From Pseudeuparius sepicola (Eukaryota; Arthropoda; Insecta; Coleoptera; Anthribidae), in NCBI GenBank assembly GCA_963920635.1, contig OY987308.1, positions 4,716,225 to 4,780,224 on the forward strand: 64,000 nucleotides of DNA, given 5' to 3'. A model generated the notes under the pieces. That model was given only the letters and a program-made list of their open reading frames with translations. It was not told the origin of the DNA and searched no databases. Of the stretch, positions 1-11,746 are shown one piece after another. Positions within the stretch are counted from its first letter, which is position 1, and each line of letters opens with the position of its first letter. The translations under genes were made by a program, and so were the position numbers.

Positions 1-228
1 TGAAAACATTTATGATAAAAAAGACTTCAGAAAACTTTAAAACCTAAAGGCAATATAAGTTGGCGGAATCCTCAAAATATTATGTAGCATTAATCTCAAA
101 CATCCTCAAAATATTTTGTAGCATTAATCTCAAACATAATATTTTGAGGATTCTGCCATCTTATATTGCCTTTAGGTTTTAAAGTTTTTTGAAGTTTTAT
201 GAAGCCTTTTTATCATAAATATTTTCAT
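1..228. repeat. Foldback (inverted repeat) with a 34-bp direct repeat in its middle
   Basis: The first ~85 bases (with CTTTAAAACCTAAAGGCAAT) reappear in reverse complement at about 134-228 (ATTGCCTTTAGGTTTTAAAG). A 34-bp unit beginning CCTCAAAATATTATGTAGCA is repeated in tandem at 70-103 and 104-137 and forms the loop. The arms are imperfect, so this is a diverged foldback element. No coding potential. The left arm starts at the window edge, so the element may extend further left. Confidence 0.8.
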
Positions 229-310
229 ACATCAATTTTCCACACTCGCATACTAAACTTGATTATGTCTAGGAAGTTTTGAATATTCTTTAACGTCACA
301 CTGATCTCAT

Positions 311-340
311 CTGATGATGACCCCCTATATGGGTCGAAAC
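311..340 (+). ncRNA. Hammerhead-ribozyme-like core motif
   Basis: CTGATGA at 311-317 is followed by a short stem (GACCC at 319-323 with GGGTC at 331-335) and then GAAAC at 336-340. This is the CUGANGA / stem II / GAAA arrangement of a hammerhead core. The following ACATATGT could be a minimal stem III. Penelope-like retroelements and related arthropod repeats are known to carry minimal hammerheads of this form. I could not identify a convincing stem I and cleavage site, so this is a core motif rather than a proven ribozyme, and no Penelope reverse transcriptase is seen beside it. Confidence 0.4.
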
Positions 341-360
341 ATATGTTCAGTTGAAACTTA

Positions 361-1008
361 AAAAGAACTATGTTTGTGGAGCTGAGACTGTAAGTTTTAA
401 CCTTTCGTCATATTCTCCTACTCCACTGCAAGACATGGACTATTTCTTCAGTTTATTTATTGTACAGGTATGAGATTAGTTGCTCTTAATGTTCTTTATT
501 TTTCGAGTTAAAGAAAGAATTGTACAGATAAAAGTTCTAGGATTTTTGGTGGGCATTTCCATGGTCTTGATGAAATTGATATAGGGTGTTTCGTAAAATC
601 GGCACAAACCAAGCTTACGTTTTTTTAACAGAACGTATTGTATATTATTAATTTTCGGAATCTACACTTCATCCAGATTCCAACGATATATACAGGGGGT
701 CTACTTTTAAACATATTCAAATACATAAAATATTAAAACAACCACACAGGTAAATTTGACTTTAAAGTACTATTTTGACTCTAGATTTTTTAATGCTACG
801 AGGAAGATTTTTAAATGCCCACATATTTAGGACGTTGGAACAGAAAAATCTTCTCTTCCCCGCAGTTTCATGCGGAGTTGATTAATCATTGCACAAATAA
901 ACAATTGTCGCATTTTACAAAAATAACCGGCTGAGAAACATAGAAATAGGGATGAACATAACCCTCTGTTCAATAAAGTGGTTCTTACAGATACACCTCA
1001 AAATTTGT
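361..1008. other. No gene seen
   Basis: AT-rich sequence without a credible open frame or splice-flanked exon. Phrases such as 'tatagggtgtttcgtaaaatc' and 'tacagggggtctactttt' resemble the termini of the small interspersed elements elsewhere in the window, but no paired end was found. Confidence 0.5.
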
Positions 1009-2170
1009 TTATGAATTTGAACCAGTAGAGATTTGTTTTAACAAAACTCCTTTTTGAAAATTGCTGCTTCCAGGCATAACAGCAAAAATACACTTTTCAT
1101 TTTGAGGTACCCCTTGTAAAATTTGAAAATTAAATAGGTATTTCAAAAATAGTAAGAGATGATTATTGTACCTACTTACAAAGTTCTCTATCATTTTAAA
1201 TGCTGCACATTTTCTCTATTGTCAAAAGTATGGACGTTGTTACCTGTTTAGGCTATTATACAAAGCTACAAAAAACCTTTAAAAACTTAAATTATTCAGT
1301 GAAATATTAAGATATTTCAGTCCAGCGCATAAAATGCCTTCAAATGTTTAATTTTAAACATTGGGTTAGATAGAAAGGCAAGGTAATCCCGAAGAAAATA
1401 ATTTTTAGCGATATCTACAAAATTTTGTAGGTCAAATATTCTGTCATATGTGTGGATTGAACTATTTGTAAAGAGAATTAGGGTGCAAGTGGTCCTATCA
1501 ATTTTGAAAATTTTCCTATAAACAGTGTACAGAACTCTTTTTAAAAATAAAACAAAATTGTAAAAATTCATTCACCTGTAATAAAAAGTTTTGAAAGTAT
1601 GTGAGAAAACTTTAATTTACTTTTTGCTATGAAATCTGCTCTTTTATATCAATTATGCATCATTATAAAGTTTGTTGGACTGCCCTACGGCAACTATAGT
1701 TATTAGCAAATTTATAGCAAAATAAATAGCAAATTTACTTAAAATCCTATAAGGATGTAAGATTAGCGAGTGTAAATGTAACAATTACAAGAAAAGGTGA
1801 TAATGGGCATACACTCAAAGTTAACAAAAAGAAAAAACTAGTAACCGCATACACGTGTTTCATGCCAAATAGCATGAAACACGTGTATGCGGTTACTAGT
1901 TTTTTCTTTTTGTTTACTTTGAGTGTTTGCCCATTATCACCTTTTCTTGTAAAATCCTCTATTTAAGTTCATTGGGTTTCTAAGATTTTTGGTATTTTTG
2001 GTATTTGGTTTTTGGTATAAAAATAAATAATCTTTATGAGCAAATAACATTTGCTTTAATGACTTAGTTTTCTAACATTCTTCCTTCATTTGGTAGTTTT
2101 TACGTAGGTATAAGAAAAATATATGGAATCCACCTCGTTTATTTATGTCTAATTGGATTTTCTTTTTCAG
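1009..2170. repeat. Left arm of an inverted duplication (partner 61743-63590)
   Basis: Sequence running from about 1009 into the first zinc-finger module is matched in reverse complement at the right end of the window. Examples are TTGCTGCTTCCAGGCATAAC at about 1062 against 63490-63525, the stretch around 1500-1580 against 63236-63290 and 62130-62160, and the ATTATGCATCATTATA stretch near 1650 against 62050. The two arms lie about 56 kb apart. They differ by a foldback insertion in this arm and a retrotransposon insertion in the other. The part nearest the exon is the 3' end of an intron. Confidence 0.75.
1741..1958. mobile_element. Near-perfect hairpin element with 8-bp target duplication
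   Basis: About 80 bases at 1786-1865 are repeated in reverse complement at 1872-1950 around a 6-base loop; the centre reads GCATG CAAATA GCATG. The element (1749-1950) is flanked by the direct repeat AAAATCCT at 1741-1748 and 1951-1958. The homologous mirror copy near 61,930-61,990 runs straight through with a single AATCCT, which gives the empty site. No coding capacity, so it is non-autonomous. Confidence 0.8.
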
Positions 2171-4067
2171 CTCGGATCGTGATTCCTGTTGCTCAGTGCA
2201 AGAGCAGGAAGACGACAGCTGGCTCATAGTTAACCATTGGCCTGATGCAGAAGGTGATTTCAAGCAGGCTTCCTGTAACGATTCACAACATGGTGTTGAC
2301 TGCAAGTGCCACGGGGAGTGCCAGGAGGAGTTTGAGATTGAGTACAAATATTCTGGGAACTCGGCTAGCGCAGCCAGTGAACTCGGTTTGGCACACCACA
2401 GGCAGCAGTGTGAACCACAGGTTCTTGTTGACGATAAAAGCAATGCTTTTAACCCATTGGAGAAACCCAAGTGTAATCTCCATGACGATACACCATCAAT
2501 GAAGCCCACTCGCACATTTAACTGCATAAATTGCTCGTTTAATTCTGCCGTGCAGCAGAACTTTTCGAACCATTACGAAGAAACTGGGCATGGTAGTAAA
2601 TGCTTATTTCAGAAGCAGGACAAGTATTTCTGCCCAGTGTGCTCGTTTAGTACCATGTCAAAACCCAGTTTGCAAAATCATTGTCAGTCAGTCCACATTG
2701 GTGGCAAAATTTTATCTGAGACATATAGTTGTGTAAGATGTTCATTTAGCACAATATGCAAGAAAAGTTTAGATGGCCATCATGCAACAGTTCATCATAC
2801 TGATCAGGATAAGTTAGGCGATAACTTGACTGCTCAGAATTGCACATTTGAAAAGGAAAATGAGAAGCGACTTGTTCGAGAAAGCGATGATCCCGAAGAA
2901 TACTGTACAATGAGTACGAGTTCCGAGCCAAGTCTAAGGTATTGTATCAATACAAACATCGCTGATAAGTCTTCTACTAATCAGTATTCTTGCTCAATGT
3001 GCTCCTTTAGTACATCGAGAAAAGTCAAGTTGAAAGGCCATGAGGTGCAACATCACCAAAGTAGCCATGACCGCAGACAAAGTAGCTCAATATCTTGTTC
3101 AAAACAGAGCTTAATGCATATTCCCAAGTGGAAACGTAGTGTAACTCTTCATTTAGAAACATTCCATGCTAAGTCACTTGCTCCCAAATACAACTGTATG
3201 AAATGCTCATTTGCCACAAGACAAAAAAAATATTTACTTTGTCATTTAAGAACAGTCCATGCTGATAAGTCAAATGCTCCCAAATATAACTGTACAAAGT
3301 GCTCATTTACCTCAAAGTATAAAGGTAATGTAACTCTTCATTTAGAAGCAGTCCATGCTGATAAATCACTTGCTCCCAAATATAACTGTACAAAGTGCTC
3401 ATTTACCTCAAACTGGAAACATAGTGTAAATCTCCATTTAGAAACAGTCCATGCTGATAAGTCAAATGCTCCCAAATATAACTGTACAAAATGCTCATTT
3501 GCCACAAGAGGAAAACATTATTTAAGTCGTCATATAAGAATAGTCCATGCTGATAAGTCAAATGCTCCCAAATATAACTGTACAAAGTGCTCATTTACCT
3601 CAAAGTGGAAACATAGTGTAAATGATCATTTAGAAGCAGTCCATGCTGATAAATCACTTGCTCCCAAATATAACTGTACAAAGTGCTCATTTGCCACAAG
3701 ACGAAAACATTATTTAAGTTGTCATATAAGAATAGTCCATGCTGATAAGTCAAATCCTCCCAAATATAACTGTACAAAGTGCTCATATACATCAAAGTGG
3801 AAACATAATGTAAAACAACATTTAGAAGCAATCCATGCTGATAAGTCAAATGCTCCCAAATATAATTGTACAAAGTGCTCATTTACCTCAAACTGGAAAT
3901 ATGGTGTAACTCAACATTTAGAAAAAGTCCATGCTGATAAGTCACTTGCTCCCAAATATAACTGTACAAAATGTTCATTTACCACAAGACACAAAGCTTA
4001 TTTAAGTCGTCATTTAAAAATGGTCCATGCCGATAAGTCAAATGCTCCCAAATATAACTGTACATAG
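2171..4067 (+). CDS. Zinc-finger module 1: C2H2 array protein, final exon, 13 complete fingers
   Basis: The exon follows a strong 3' splice site (TTGGATTTTCTTTTTCAG ending at 2170) and opens with a split codon (C, then TCG GAT). The frame also reads backwards into the intron to an ATG at 2145, so an unspliced start cannot be excluded. About 631 codons. The leader holds NHWPDAEGDFKQ, an acidic EEFEIEYKY stretch and NPLEKPKCN. Four divergent fingers follow, then a half finger lacking its CxxC, then nine regular fingers of the C-x2-C-x12-H-x4-H type with 32-residue periodicity. Regular fingers alternate between an ATRxKxYL type and a TSKWKHSV type. The frame stops at a TAG inside finger 14, where lysine is expected, and finger sequence continues beyond. 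Likely a nuclear DNA-binding protein; target unknown. Closest relative is the module at 61742 on the - strand. Confidence 0.8.
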
Positions 4068-4497
4068 TGCTCATTTACCTCAAGGTGGAAAAGTAGTGTA
4101 AATAGTCATTTAGAAGTAGTCCGTGCTGATAAGTCACTTGCTTCCAAATATAGCCATACAAAATGCTCATTTACAACAAGACTGTAATATTATATATGTC
4201 ATCATTTGAAAACAGTCCATGCTGATAAGGGAAATGCTCCCAAATATATCTGTATGAAGTGCTCATTCACCTGTAGGCGGAAAGAGAGTGTAGATCGTCA
4301 TGTTAAAAAAGTCCATGATGATAAATCAGATACATCCAAATATAACTGTAGGAAATGCTCGTTTGCCTCAAGCCGAAAAGAATGTTTAAAATATCATTTA
4401 GACATAGTACACGGCTACACGCCAATAAGTCACATGCTCCCAATTTTAACTGTACAACGTGCTCATTTACCTCAAAGTAGACACAGGAAAAATAAAT
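4068..4497 (+). pseudogene. Decayed 3' continuation of zinc-finger module 1
   Basis: After the TAG at 4065-4067 the same frame continues with recognisable fingers (CSFTSRWKSSV; then a finger with H for C and a TAA at about 4185). A further open stretch at 4206-4497 holds two good fingers (CMKCSFTCRRKESV and CRKCSFASSRKECL) before a shifted, truncated one and a TGA. At least two nonsense codons and one small rearrangement show that this portion is not under constraint as a simple extension of the upstream frame, unless readthrough occurs. Confidence 0.75.
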
Positions 4498-4514
4498 GAT
4501 AAATCTATATTTTT

Positions 4515-5345
4515 TTAGTAAAATCTCTGAGTGCGAGGTTATTGAGGCTATTGGCGACTTAAAAGTCTCTGGTTCAAGAGGTGAGGATGGTATTGCAGTT
4601 GAAAAAAGACACCACGGAACAGGGAGAGCCTCGGAGAGTATTAGGAAATAACCAATCAGCAATAGCAAGAGGAAAGAGAATATCGGGGGAATAACGGGGG
4701 ATATAAACATTGATTTGGCGATAAATAGCGATGTAACACACGGATATGTGCTAAGTCTTGCATTGATAATATATTTGTAAAAATTAAATCTAATAATGAA
4801 AAAAAACAACACATTGCCGGCAATAATTCGAACAAATATTACTGATCACTACCCGGTTACTTTAAATATCTTTAAAACAAAAAAAAAACTCAATCACAAT
4901 TAACAATGCCAGTCATTTTACAAAAGTTATTGATTACAATATCCTGCAAAAAATTGCAAATCGCGAATCTTGGACCAGCTTGTATGCGGGAAAATCTACC
5001 ATTATAAAAATAAATTAACAATAAATTACGCAAACCCTCAGTTACAAGTGGGATAATAAATTCTATGATCCAAAAAACAAGGAACAAAGAAACAAATATA
5101 AATACTATCGAAATAAAATGGACTTATAAAAATAGTGAAAGATGAGTATATGAAAAATCTGATTTACCTACAGTAAAGTAAATACAGAAACTTTATGGGA
5201 CGGCGTAAATAAAATTACAAACAATGTCAAAAATAAACACATAATAGTTATTTATGTACCAAGGCACTGAAGTTCAACTGACCAGGTCAAATAATATCCT
5301 TCGCTGACGATACTGCCATCTTTTACAGTGGGGATTCAAATATCC
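4515..5345 (+). pseudogene. Degraded non-LTR retrotransposon fragments
   Basis: Short translated stretches match parts of endonuclease and reverse transcriptase proteins. GDINIDL is encoded at 4697-4717 and ITDHYPV around 4838-4858, as in the apurinic-type endonuclease of non-LTR elements. SFADDTAIFY is encoded from 5297, the RT catalytic FADD box at 5300-5311. A stretch at about 4530-4600 (EVIEAIGDLK..GEDGI) resembles the RT segment that normally precedes PGPDGI, so the order looks scrambled or composite. Frameshifts and stops are frequent. Confidence 0.6.
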
Positions 5346-5459
5346 TGATCACTTATCTGCATAGACCTGTAAAGATTGTCTAGACCAAGGTCTTTGATGT
5401 TTCTAAGCAAAGTTTTTGGTATAACGCCAGTTGTTGAATTTTTTAGCACAAGAAAATCA

Positions 5460-5700
5460 GAGTGGGTCTTGGCTTTTCAAATTTTGCACACCTACTTAGT
5501 TTTTCATCACCAACAAGTTCCTTTCATCACATTTTATCATAATACTACAAAAAGGACACTTTACTGGTGTAAAAAATTATTAAAAAAAGAAAAAATTGTA
5601 CCAGTAAATTGCCCTTTTTGTAGGTTTTACAATAAAATGTTATTGAGGAAAGTTGTTCAGAATTAAAAACTGAGTAGGTAAGAAATTTAAAATGCACAAA
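5460..5700. repeat. Copy of a small foldback repeat (family also at 56,621)
   Basis: Contains AATTTTGCACACCTACT, ACCTACAAAAAGG-like and GTTATTGAGGAAAGTTGTTCAG phrases that recur at 56,621-56,878, where the copy is a clear inverted repeat. Single halves of a related family occur at 10,393, 26,165-26,460 and 26,885-27,157. Non-coding. Confidence 0.55.
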
Positions 5701-5939
5701 AATGAATTTTTCAAAAAGGGTACATTTTTTGAAAAAAGTAAATAGCCTTTTCCTTAGAATTGATTGGGAAATTTAGTGAAGCCAAAAAAGAATACTTTTC
5801 CAAGTGGCGTATCATTTTTTCATTAAAACATATGACAGTTGCTTCCTGCTTCTCTGCACTGGTGGAAGTAGACAGGCCGAGTTTTATATAATATTGTATA
5901 GTTTTATTTGCATAAACTTTTGACATATTGAGCAAATAA

Positions 5940-7960
5940 CATCAAATATAAAGGTAATACTCACAAATAAAGCTATAATCGACTTACAACTTGATACTGT
6001 TAAAATAGTTAAAACGAATTAAGACAAATAGATTAGAACAAATAGATAAATACCTAGGGAGGCCAGAACTCCAGATATTCGGCCACCAAATATGTCTCAA
6101 TCTGTAAGATGTACTCGAAAGTCTGCCTTTTAAAAAATGTTGGGGATGTCTCCTGCTGTATTGATGGCGGAAGGTCATTAAAAAACTAGCACACATGGGG
6201 CTACTCTCTGTCAGAGGAAGTCTATGTACCGGAATATTCAAGTTTGACGAAAAATAAAAGAAAACTTGAAACAAAAATCGAATTTTGTCGCCCTGTGTAA
6301 TGAAAACCGTTAGGATCTCGATACATGTTCATATGAAAAATCTACTTATTTTATGGCCAGAAGAAAATGAATTGAGCGAGTCTTTTGTCCTGTCATTGAG
6401 TTCTTATTATAATGTTGTGTTTTCTCTTTTTAATGTTTTTCTTTTCTTGGTTACTGTACTGTATTTTGTACACTTTAAATATAGTATTATATTATTATTT
6501 TATGTTCTTCTATAGTTGGTAATAAAGACATATTTAATTTTCTCTTTAGTTTAAATTATAACACATCCATTGAATTTAGTTTATTCTGTATATTCAAATT
6601 AATCTTAATTTCAGAGAGATCCAGCACTGGAGTATATGGTTTGGCGACAATTACCCAAAATTTCTTTACTTTGACAAAATACATGAATTAATTTTGGAAG
6701 CATTTGGAAGACAATAATGTTTATGTTTTCCCAATTTTTCTGCATTTTTTATATTGAATACAATCTTTATGGGTGTCCCACATATGTCCAAGGAGCTATA
6801 AATGGGATGGAAATATTTAATATACATATAACAACAAACTAACCTCTGAGCCATTTTTATGACATATTTTTTAGGTCCTTTTTAAAACCTTGGACAATTT
6901 TCGGATTTTATGATAAGTAATAAAGTTCCGAAAAATTTCAGTCTTAAAATGTTTTTTTTTTTTTTCAATATATGCAGTAAAGTTAGTTACCGCGTTGTGA
7001 TTTATCTTGGGATAAAAAGGCACTGCCAAGCCATATTTACAAAGAAAGAAACCTAACCCTTTTTAAATGTTCAAAAGTTTTTAAAGAAGTTGCAAATTTT
7101 CGGACATTTTGCACTCTAATCACTAAAATATTTTGTAAGGTGGCCATGAAATCGCCTAAACAAGATGCCAGGTGAATAGTAGGCCATGGAAATGTTTATG
7201 TTTGTTTCGGCCAGCTTGATAATATCAAGCCAGCCAATTTTGGAAACATGTGAGAACGGCGGTTCAAAATTTAATCCTGGTTCTACCCCAACTCGGTTTC
7301 ACTCATCCCCTCAGTAAATTGAGCAATTATTATCAACCGGCTGAAAGCCGAAAACAATCCCCAGAGTTAAGTAAAGTGTAATTAAATAAAATAAAGAACG
7401 CATGTGTCCTATGCGAAAAAAGACTCATCGGTGGATTTGTTCTTGTATTTGTGTGTCAAGAAATTGGAAATAATTCTTTTCAAGTCATGCTGAAAACTGT
7501 CCTTGCGATTTATAGAAAGCCTAGTATTTTTTCTATACTGTGTTCCATGATGATAAGTCATCTACTTTCAATGAGTTCGTAATACGTCAAAATGTCTGAA
7601 CCAATTTAAAACAATCCTATTTTGTTGTTCATTATCGAGTGTAAATGATAACCCAATTTTCAGAACCTTCACCGTTTATGATTTTATATAGTTATCGTTA
7701 TTTATTTAAATATCTTGTATTTCACTATAGTATATTCACGATCTAAAATGCAGACTTGATTCATGCCATATAAATAGAACCAATTAATAACCTAGGTATT
7801 TTTTTTCTGTGCTTTATATTATTTACTTTATCTGAAAAATAATAATTGGTAACTGTATATGTGTATTAGTGGTACCTACTTTATAGCAATGTGCGTTATT
7901 TGTAAACCGCAGTTGTAATATTTAGTAAAAATGTGCTGTGCTGAAGACCACAAGAAATAG
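5940..7960. other. No gene seen
   Basis: About 2 kb of AT-rich sequence between module 1 remnants and module 2. Open frames here are short, unsupported by splice signals and dominated by hydrophobic or low-complexity sequence. The part just before 8004 is presumably the intron leading to module 2. Confidence 0.5.
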
Positions 7961-8004
7961 CAACTTATGCTACAGAAAAAGTCTAATTTTCCTTTCTTTT
8001 CCAG

Positions 8005-10177
8005 ATCAGACTGCAATATCGATTACAACGAAACTGTTAAACAGTCACCTCTGCACTATCAGGCAACTGACAGTCAGCTTGAAGTCAATCAGCTGTCCCA
8101 AGGTACGAGTGATACAGCCTTAAGCGACACCTCTAGTGATGCTTCATCGATTCATCAATGCACATTTAGTATACTGAATAAAATTAGCCTCATAGGCTGC
8201 AAAGAAACATGCGAACCCGAGAGCCGCGTTAGTGATGAAGAGACATTGGACAAGCCTATTCCCAAATTTAATTGCATAAAGTGCTCATGGGCAGAGGAGC
8301 TTGTGGAACCATTACAAAATAAGTGGGCATGGTAAGAAATGGTCTTTTCGGAAACAGGACAAGTCAGAGGACAACTTTACCAAGCAGTATGATACCAAGA
8401 AGTGCTTGTTTGGCACATTAAAAAAGAACAAGTTGAAGCCAAGTGAGAAGCAACATGAACCAGTTAGCCCCGACCCTAAGCCAAGTAGCACATCAGATAC
8501 ATTTAATTCAGAGTTGGGTCTGCAAGAGAATCTTGAAACATTGTATACTCATAAGTTACCTGATGTCGAATAAAGTGCCCCTTTACTACATTGAGAAAGG
8601 CCAAATTGAAGAGCCATGAGGTGCAACAGGACCAAAGTAGCCATGACACTGAGAGATCAAAACTGAGTCTAACGCATGCTCCCAAGCACAGTTGTACAAA
8701 GTGCTCATTTACGTCAACACAGAAAGGGAATTTAAAACATCATTTTAATGCAATCCATGACAAGGTGCATGCTCCCATATATACTTGCACAAAATGCTCG
8801 TTTACTTCATTACAGAAAGGGAATTTAAAGAGTCATTTTAATGCAATCCATGACAAGTCGCGTGCTCGCAAATATACCTGTACAAAATGCTTATTTACCT
8901 CAACTCAGAAAAGAAGTTTAAAAAGTCATTTTGAAGCAATCCATGGTAAGTCACAGGCTCACAAATATACCTGTACAAAATGCTCCTGTATCTCAACTCA
9001 GAAAGGTAATTTAAAACGTCATTTTGATACAATCCATGATAAGTCGCATGCTCACAAATATACCTGCACAAAATGCTCCTTTACCTTAAATTGGAAAGGA
9101 AGTTTAAAAAGTCATTTTGATGAAATCCATGATAAGTTACATTCTCGCAAATATACTTGTACAAAGTGTTCATATACCTCAACTCGGAAAGATAATTTAA
9201 AACGTCATTTTAATGCAATCCATGATAAATCGTGTGCCTGTACAAAATGCTTGTTTACCTCAACCCTGAAAGGAAGTTTAAAAAGTCATTTTAATGCAAT
9301 CCATGATAAGTCACATGCTCGCAAATATACTTGTACAAAGTGCTTATATACCTCAACCCGGAAAGAGAATTTAAAACGTCATTTTAATGCAATCCATGAT
9401 AAATCGCCTGCTCGCAAATAGACCTGTATAAAATGCTCGTTTACCTCAACTGTGAAAGGAAGTATAAAGAGTCATTTTGAGGCAACCCATGCCCGCAAGT
9501 ATACCTGTACACAGTGCTTGTTTACCTCAACTCGGAAAGGGAATTTAAAGAGTCATTTGAATGCAATCCATGATAAGTCGCAAGCTCGCAAATATACCTG
9601 TACAGAGTGCTCATTTACCTCAACTTGGAAAAGAAGTTTAATGCGTCGCTTTGTTGCAATCCATGCTGGTAAATTGTACAATTGTACAAGGTGCTCATTT
9701 ACCTCAACTCAGAAAGGGAATTTAAAACGCCATTTTGATGCAATCCATGTATGCATGCTCGCAAATATACCTGTGCAAAGTGCTCGTTTACCTCAACTCA
9801 GAAAGGGAATTTAAAGAGTCATTTGAATGCAATCCATGTTGCAAAAATATCTGTACAGAGTGCTCATTTACCTTAACTTGGAAAAGAAGTTTAATGCGTC
9901 ATTTTTATGCAGTCCGTGCTGATAAATTGTACAGTTGTACAAAGTGCTTGTATACCTCAACTCAGAAAAGAAATTTAAATCGTCATATTGCAAAAATCCA
10001 TGCGGATTAGTCAAATGCTCCAAATACAACTGTACAAAGTGCTCATTTACCTCAACTCAGAAAGGGAATTTAAAACGTAATTTTAATGCAATCCATGATA
10101 AGTCGTGTGTTCGCAAATATACCTGTGTCGTTTACCTCAACTCGGAAATGAAATTTAAAAAGTCATTTTGTTTGTAA
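8005..10177 (+). pseudogene. Zinc-finger module 2, frameshifted
   Basis: Starts after the acceptor CCTTTCTTTTCCAG with the conserved SDC residues but a leader otherwise unlike the other modules (serine-rich). A first frameshift near 8295 separates EELVEPLQNK from the expected WNHYK.SGHGKKWSFRKQDK. A second near 8572 leads into the frame of CPFTTLRKAKLKSHE. Fingers then run to an in-frame TAG at 9419-9421 (tyrosine position) and continue from 9422. A third frameshift lies near 9760 and others follow. About 15 fingers or part-fingers are visible. They form a separate subfamily with linker IHDKSHARKYTC and STQKGNLKRHF helices. The number of lesions argues for a pseudogene; assembly errors could explain some but not all. 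Confidence 0.75.
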
Positions 10178-10392
10178 AGAAAAAATGCATACTTTGGCAA
10201 ATAGGTACTTGTTTATCAACCAATCACTGTCCAATAAAATTAATTGGTACCTACTTTCATCAACATTTCGCGCAACAAGCTTGTAACAATGGTTGTCTTT
10301 TGTCTTGTCTTGTTTGGTCATTTTATTAATTTTTTTCATAGAAATGTGTCCCTTTCTGGAGCTTTCACGTTAATTTATTATTAAGGAAACTC

Positions 10393-10678
10393 AAAGTAGG
10401 CCTAGCCTTTTGAAATTTTGCGAATCTACTCAGTTTTTCATTCTGAACAAGTTTTCTAATAACATTTTGTTGAAAAAAGTCCCTAATGGGGTTCATTGAA
10501 AATTTGCTCTTTTAAAAAATCATAGCAGGCCATGAAATAATTACCCCATCCAAATACCACCACCGCCGCCTATGAGATACTCTCCCTTGGTACTAACAAT
10601 AAAATAATAGAGACCATTTGTGTTCCTTGCTCTTCATATATTTCTGAGGTGTCCAGTATCAAATTGGGACACACTGTA
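10393..10678 (+). repeat. Interspersed repeat ending TTGGGACACACTGTA
   Basis: Runs from TCAAAGTAGGCCTAGCCTTT through GCAGGCCATGAAATAATTAC to CAAATTGGGACACACTGTAG. Near-identical sequence occurs as two opposed copies at 26,165-27,157. The end motif TACAGTGTGTCCCA (reverse complement) is shared with the large palindrome at 45,287. Non-coding. Confidence 0.7.
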
Positions 10679-10679
10679 G

Positions 10680-11330
10680 TTTAATTATATGCCAAAAGTG
10701 AATAAACGATTCCTATGTAATTAGAAAAATGTGTTGATTTTAATAAATTGTCTGGTAACACGATAAATTTCTTCAAAAAACATATTTTTATTAGTTTGGG
10801 CCAACTTCACTGAGACAGGGCTCGCAAGACATAAACATTCGATGAGATTTCCAAAAGGGTGCCAACACAAGACATACCTACCAACATTGTATTGGGGAAA
10901 AAGTTGGAGTGCGTCTTTGGCTCTCTGGACATGATCAAATTTACGCAATTGTAAAACGAGATCTGTGTTGTAATGTAATGCGTAGAACCTATTAAAATCA
11001 AGGTTGGCAAATATAATATTTATGTAAATTTCGTGGTGTGAATATTAACCACGATAAATATCAAAATGTCAGATATGCACTGTGTCCCACAAAGTTGGAA
11101 ACGTATGGGAAACTGTTTTATTTTTTATTTGTCAGAAAATGGTATTCTTGATAAAAGTTGGTACAGATCAGGTGGCCATATCCCGTGGCCACCCGATATC
11201 AAAGAAAAACACTTTATGCAATAATTGCATAGCCAAAAAGAGGAAAAACAAGAGTGTAGCCAGTAAACCTGCATATCCCTTATTACAGATCACACAAAAT
11301 ATAATGACTGTTCATTGTTTAGCACCCTCT
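10680..11330. other. No gene seen
   Basis: AT-rich sequence between modules 2 and 3 with no convincing coding exon. From about 11,330 the sequence enters the duplicated intron block shared with the modules at 15,063, 17,806 and 20,087 (phrases GCGCTTTATTTTTC, TTAATAAAGTAGACTTTGAA, CCCTCGTTTTCTGATTTTC). Confidence 0.5.
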
Positions 11331-11746
11331 TTAAAGAAAAAAAAAGAGCCGCTTTATTTTTCAAGTTGAATATGGTCACTGAAGTGCTGAAACGAACTGC
11401 ACTTACTCTGAACATAATGTCAAATTTTATAATAAAGCTTCTGATTACAATCTTCAATTTTTAGATAAAGGATTCCATGATCAGTTTTTTTTACTGTTAA
11501 TAAAGTACTTAAGCCTTGCTAATAAGTTTTTCATATCAAAAATGTAATTGTTATGTTATTTTACTATTAATAAAGTAGACTTTGAAAATTAGTTTCTGAT
11601 GTATTAAAATGTAAATAAATCAACATTTGTTTTGATTCCCTCGTTTTCTGATTTTCTTCCTACACTTGATACTTTTGCGAATAAGAAAAATATACATATT
11701 GGGTCCTCTTCATATTGGTGACGCCTAATTGGCTTTTCTTTTTCAG

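Noticed and set aside
2145..2170. Start codon ATG giving MSNWIFFF at module 1 (and equivalents in other modules)
   Set aside because: This stretch reads as the polypyrimidine tract and AG of an intron acceptor conserved in all modules, so I began the exons after it. Translation from an unspliced RNA remains possible but is not preferred.
4303..4812. 169-codon - strand frame with hydrophobic segments as a membrane protein
   Set aside because: It overlaps decayed finger sequence and retrotransposon fragments on the opposite strand, with no signal or family likeness.
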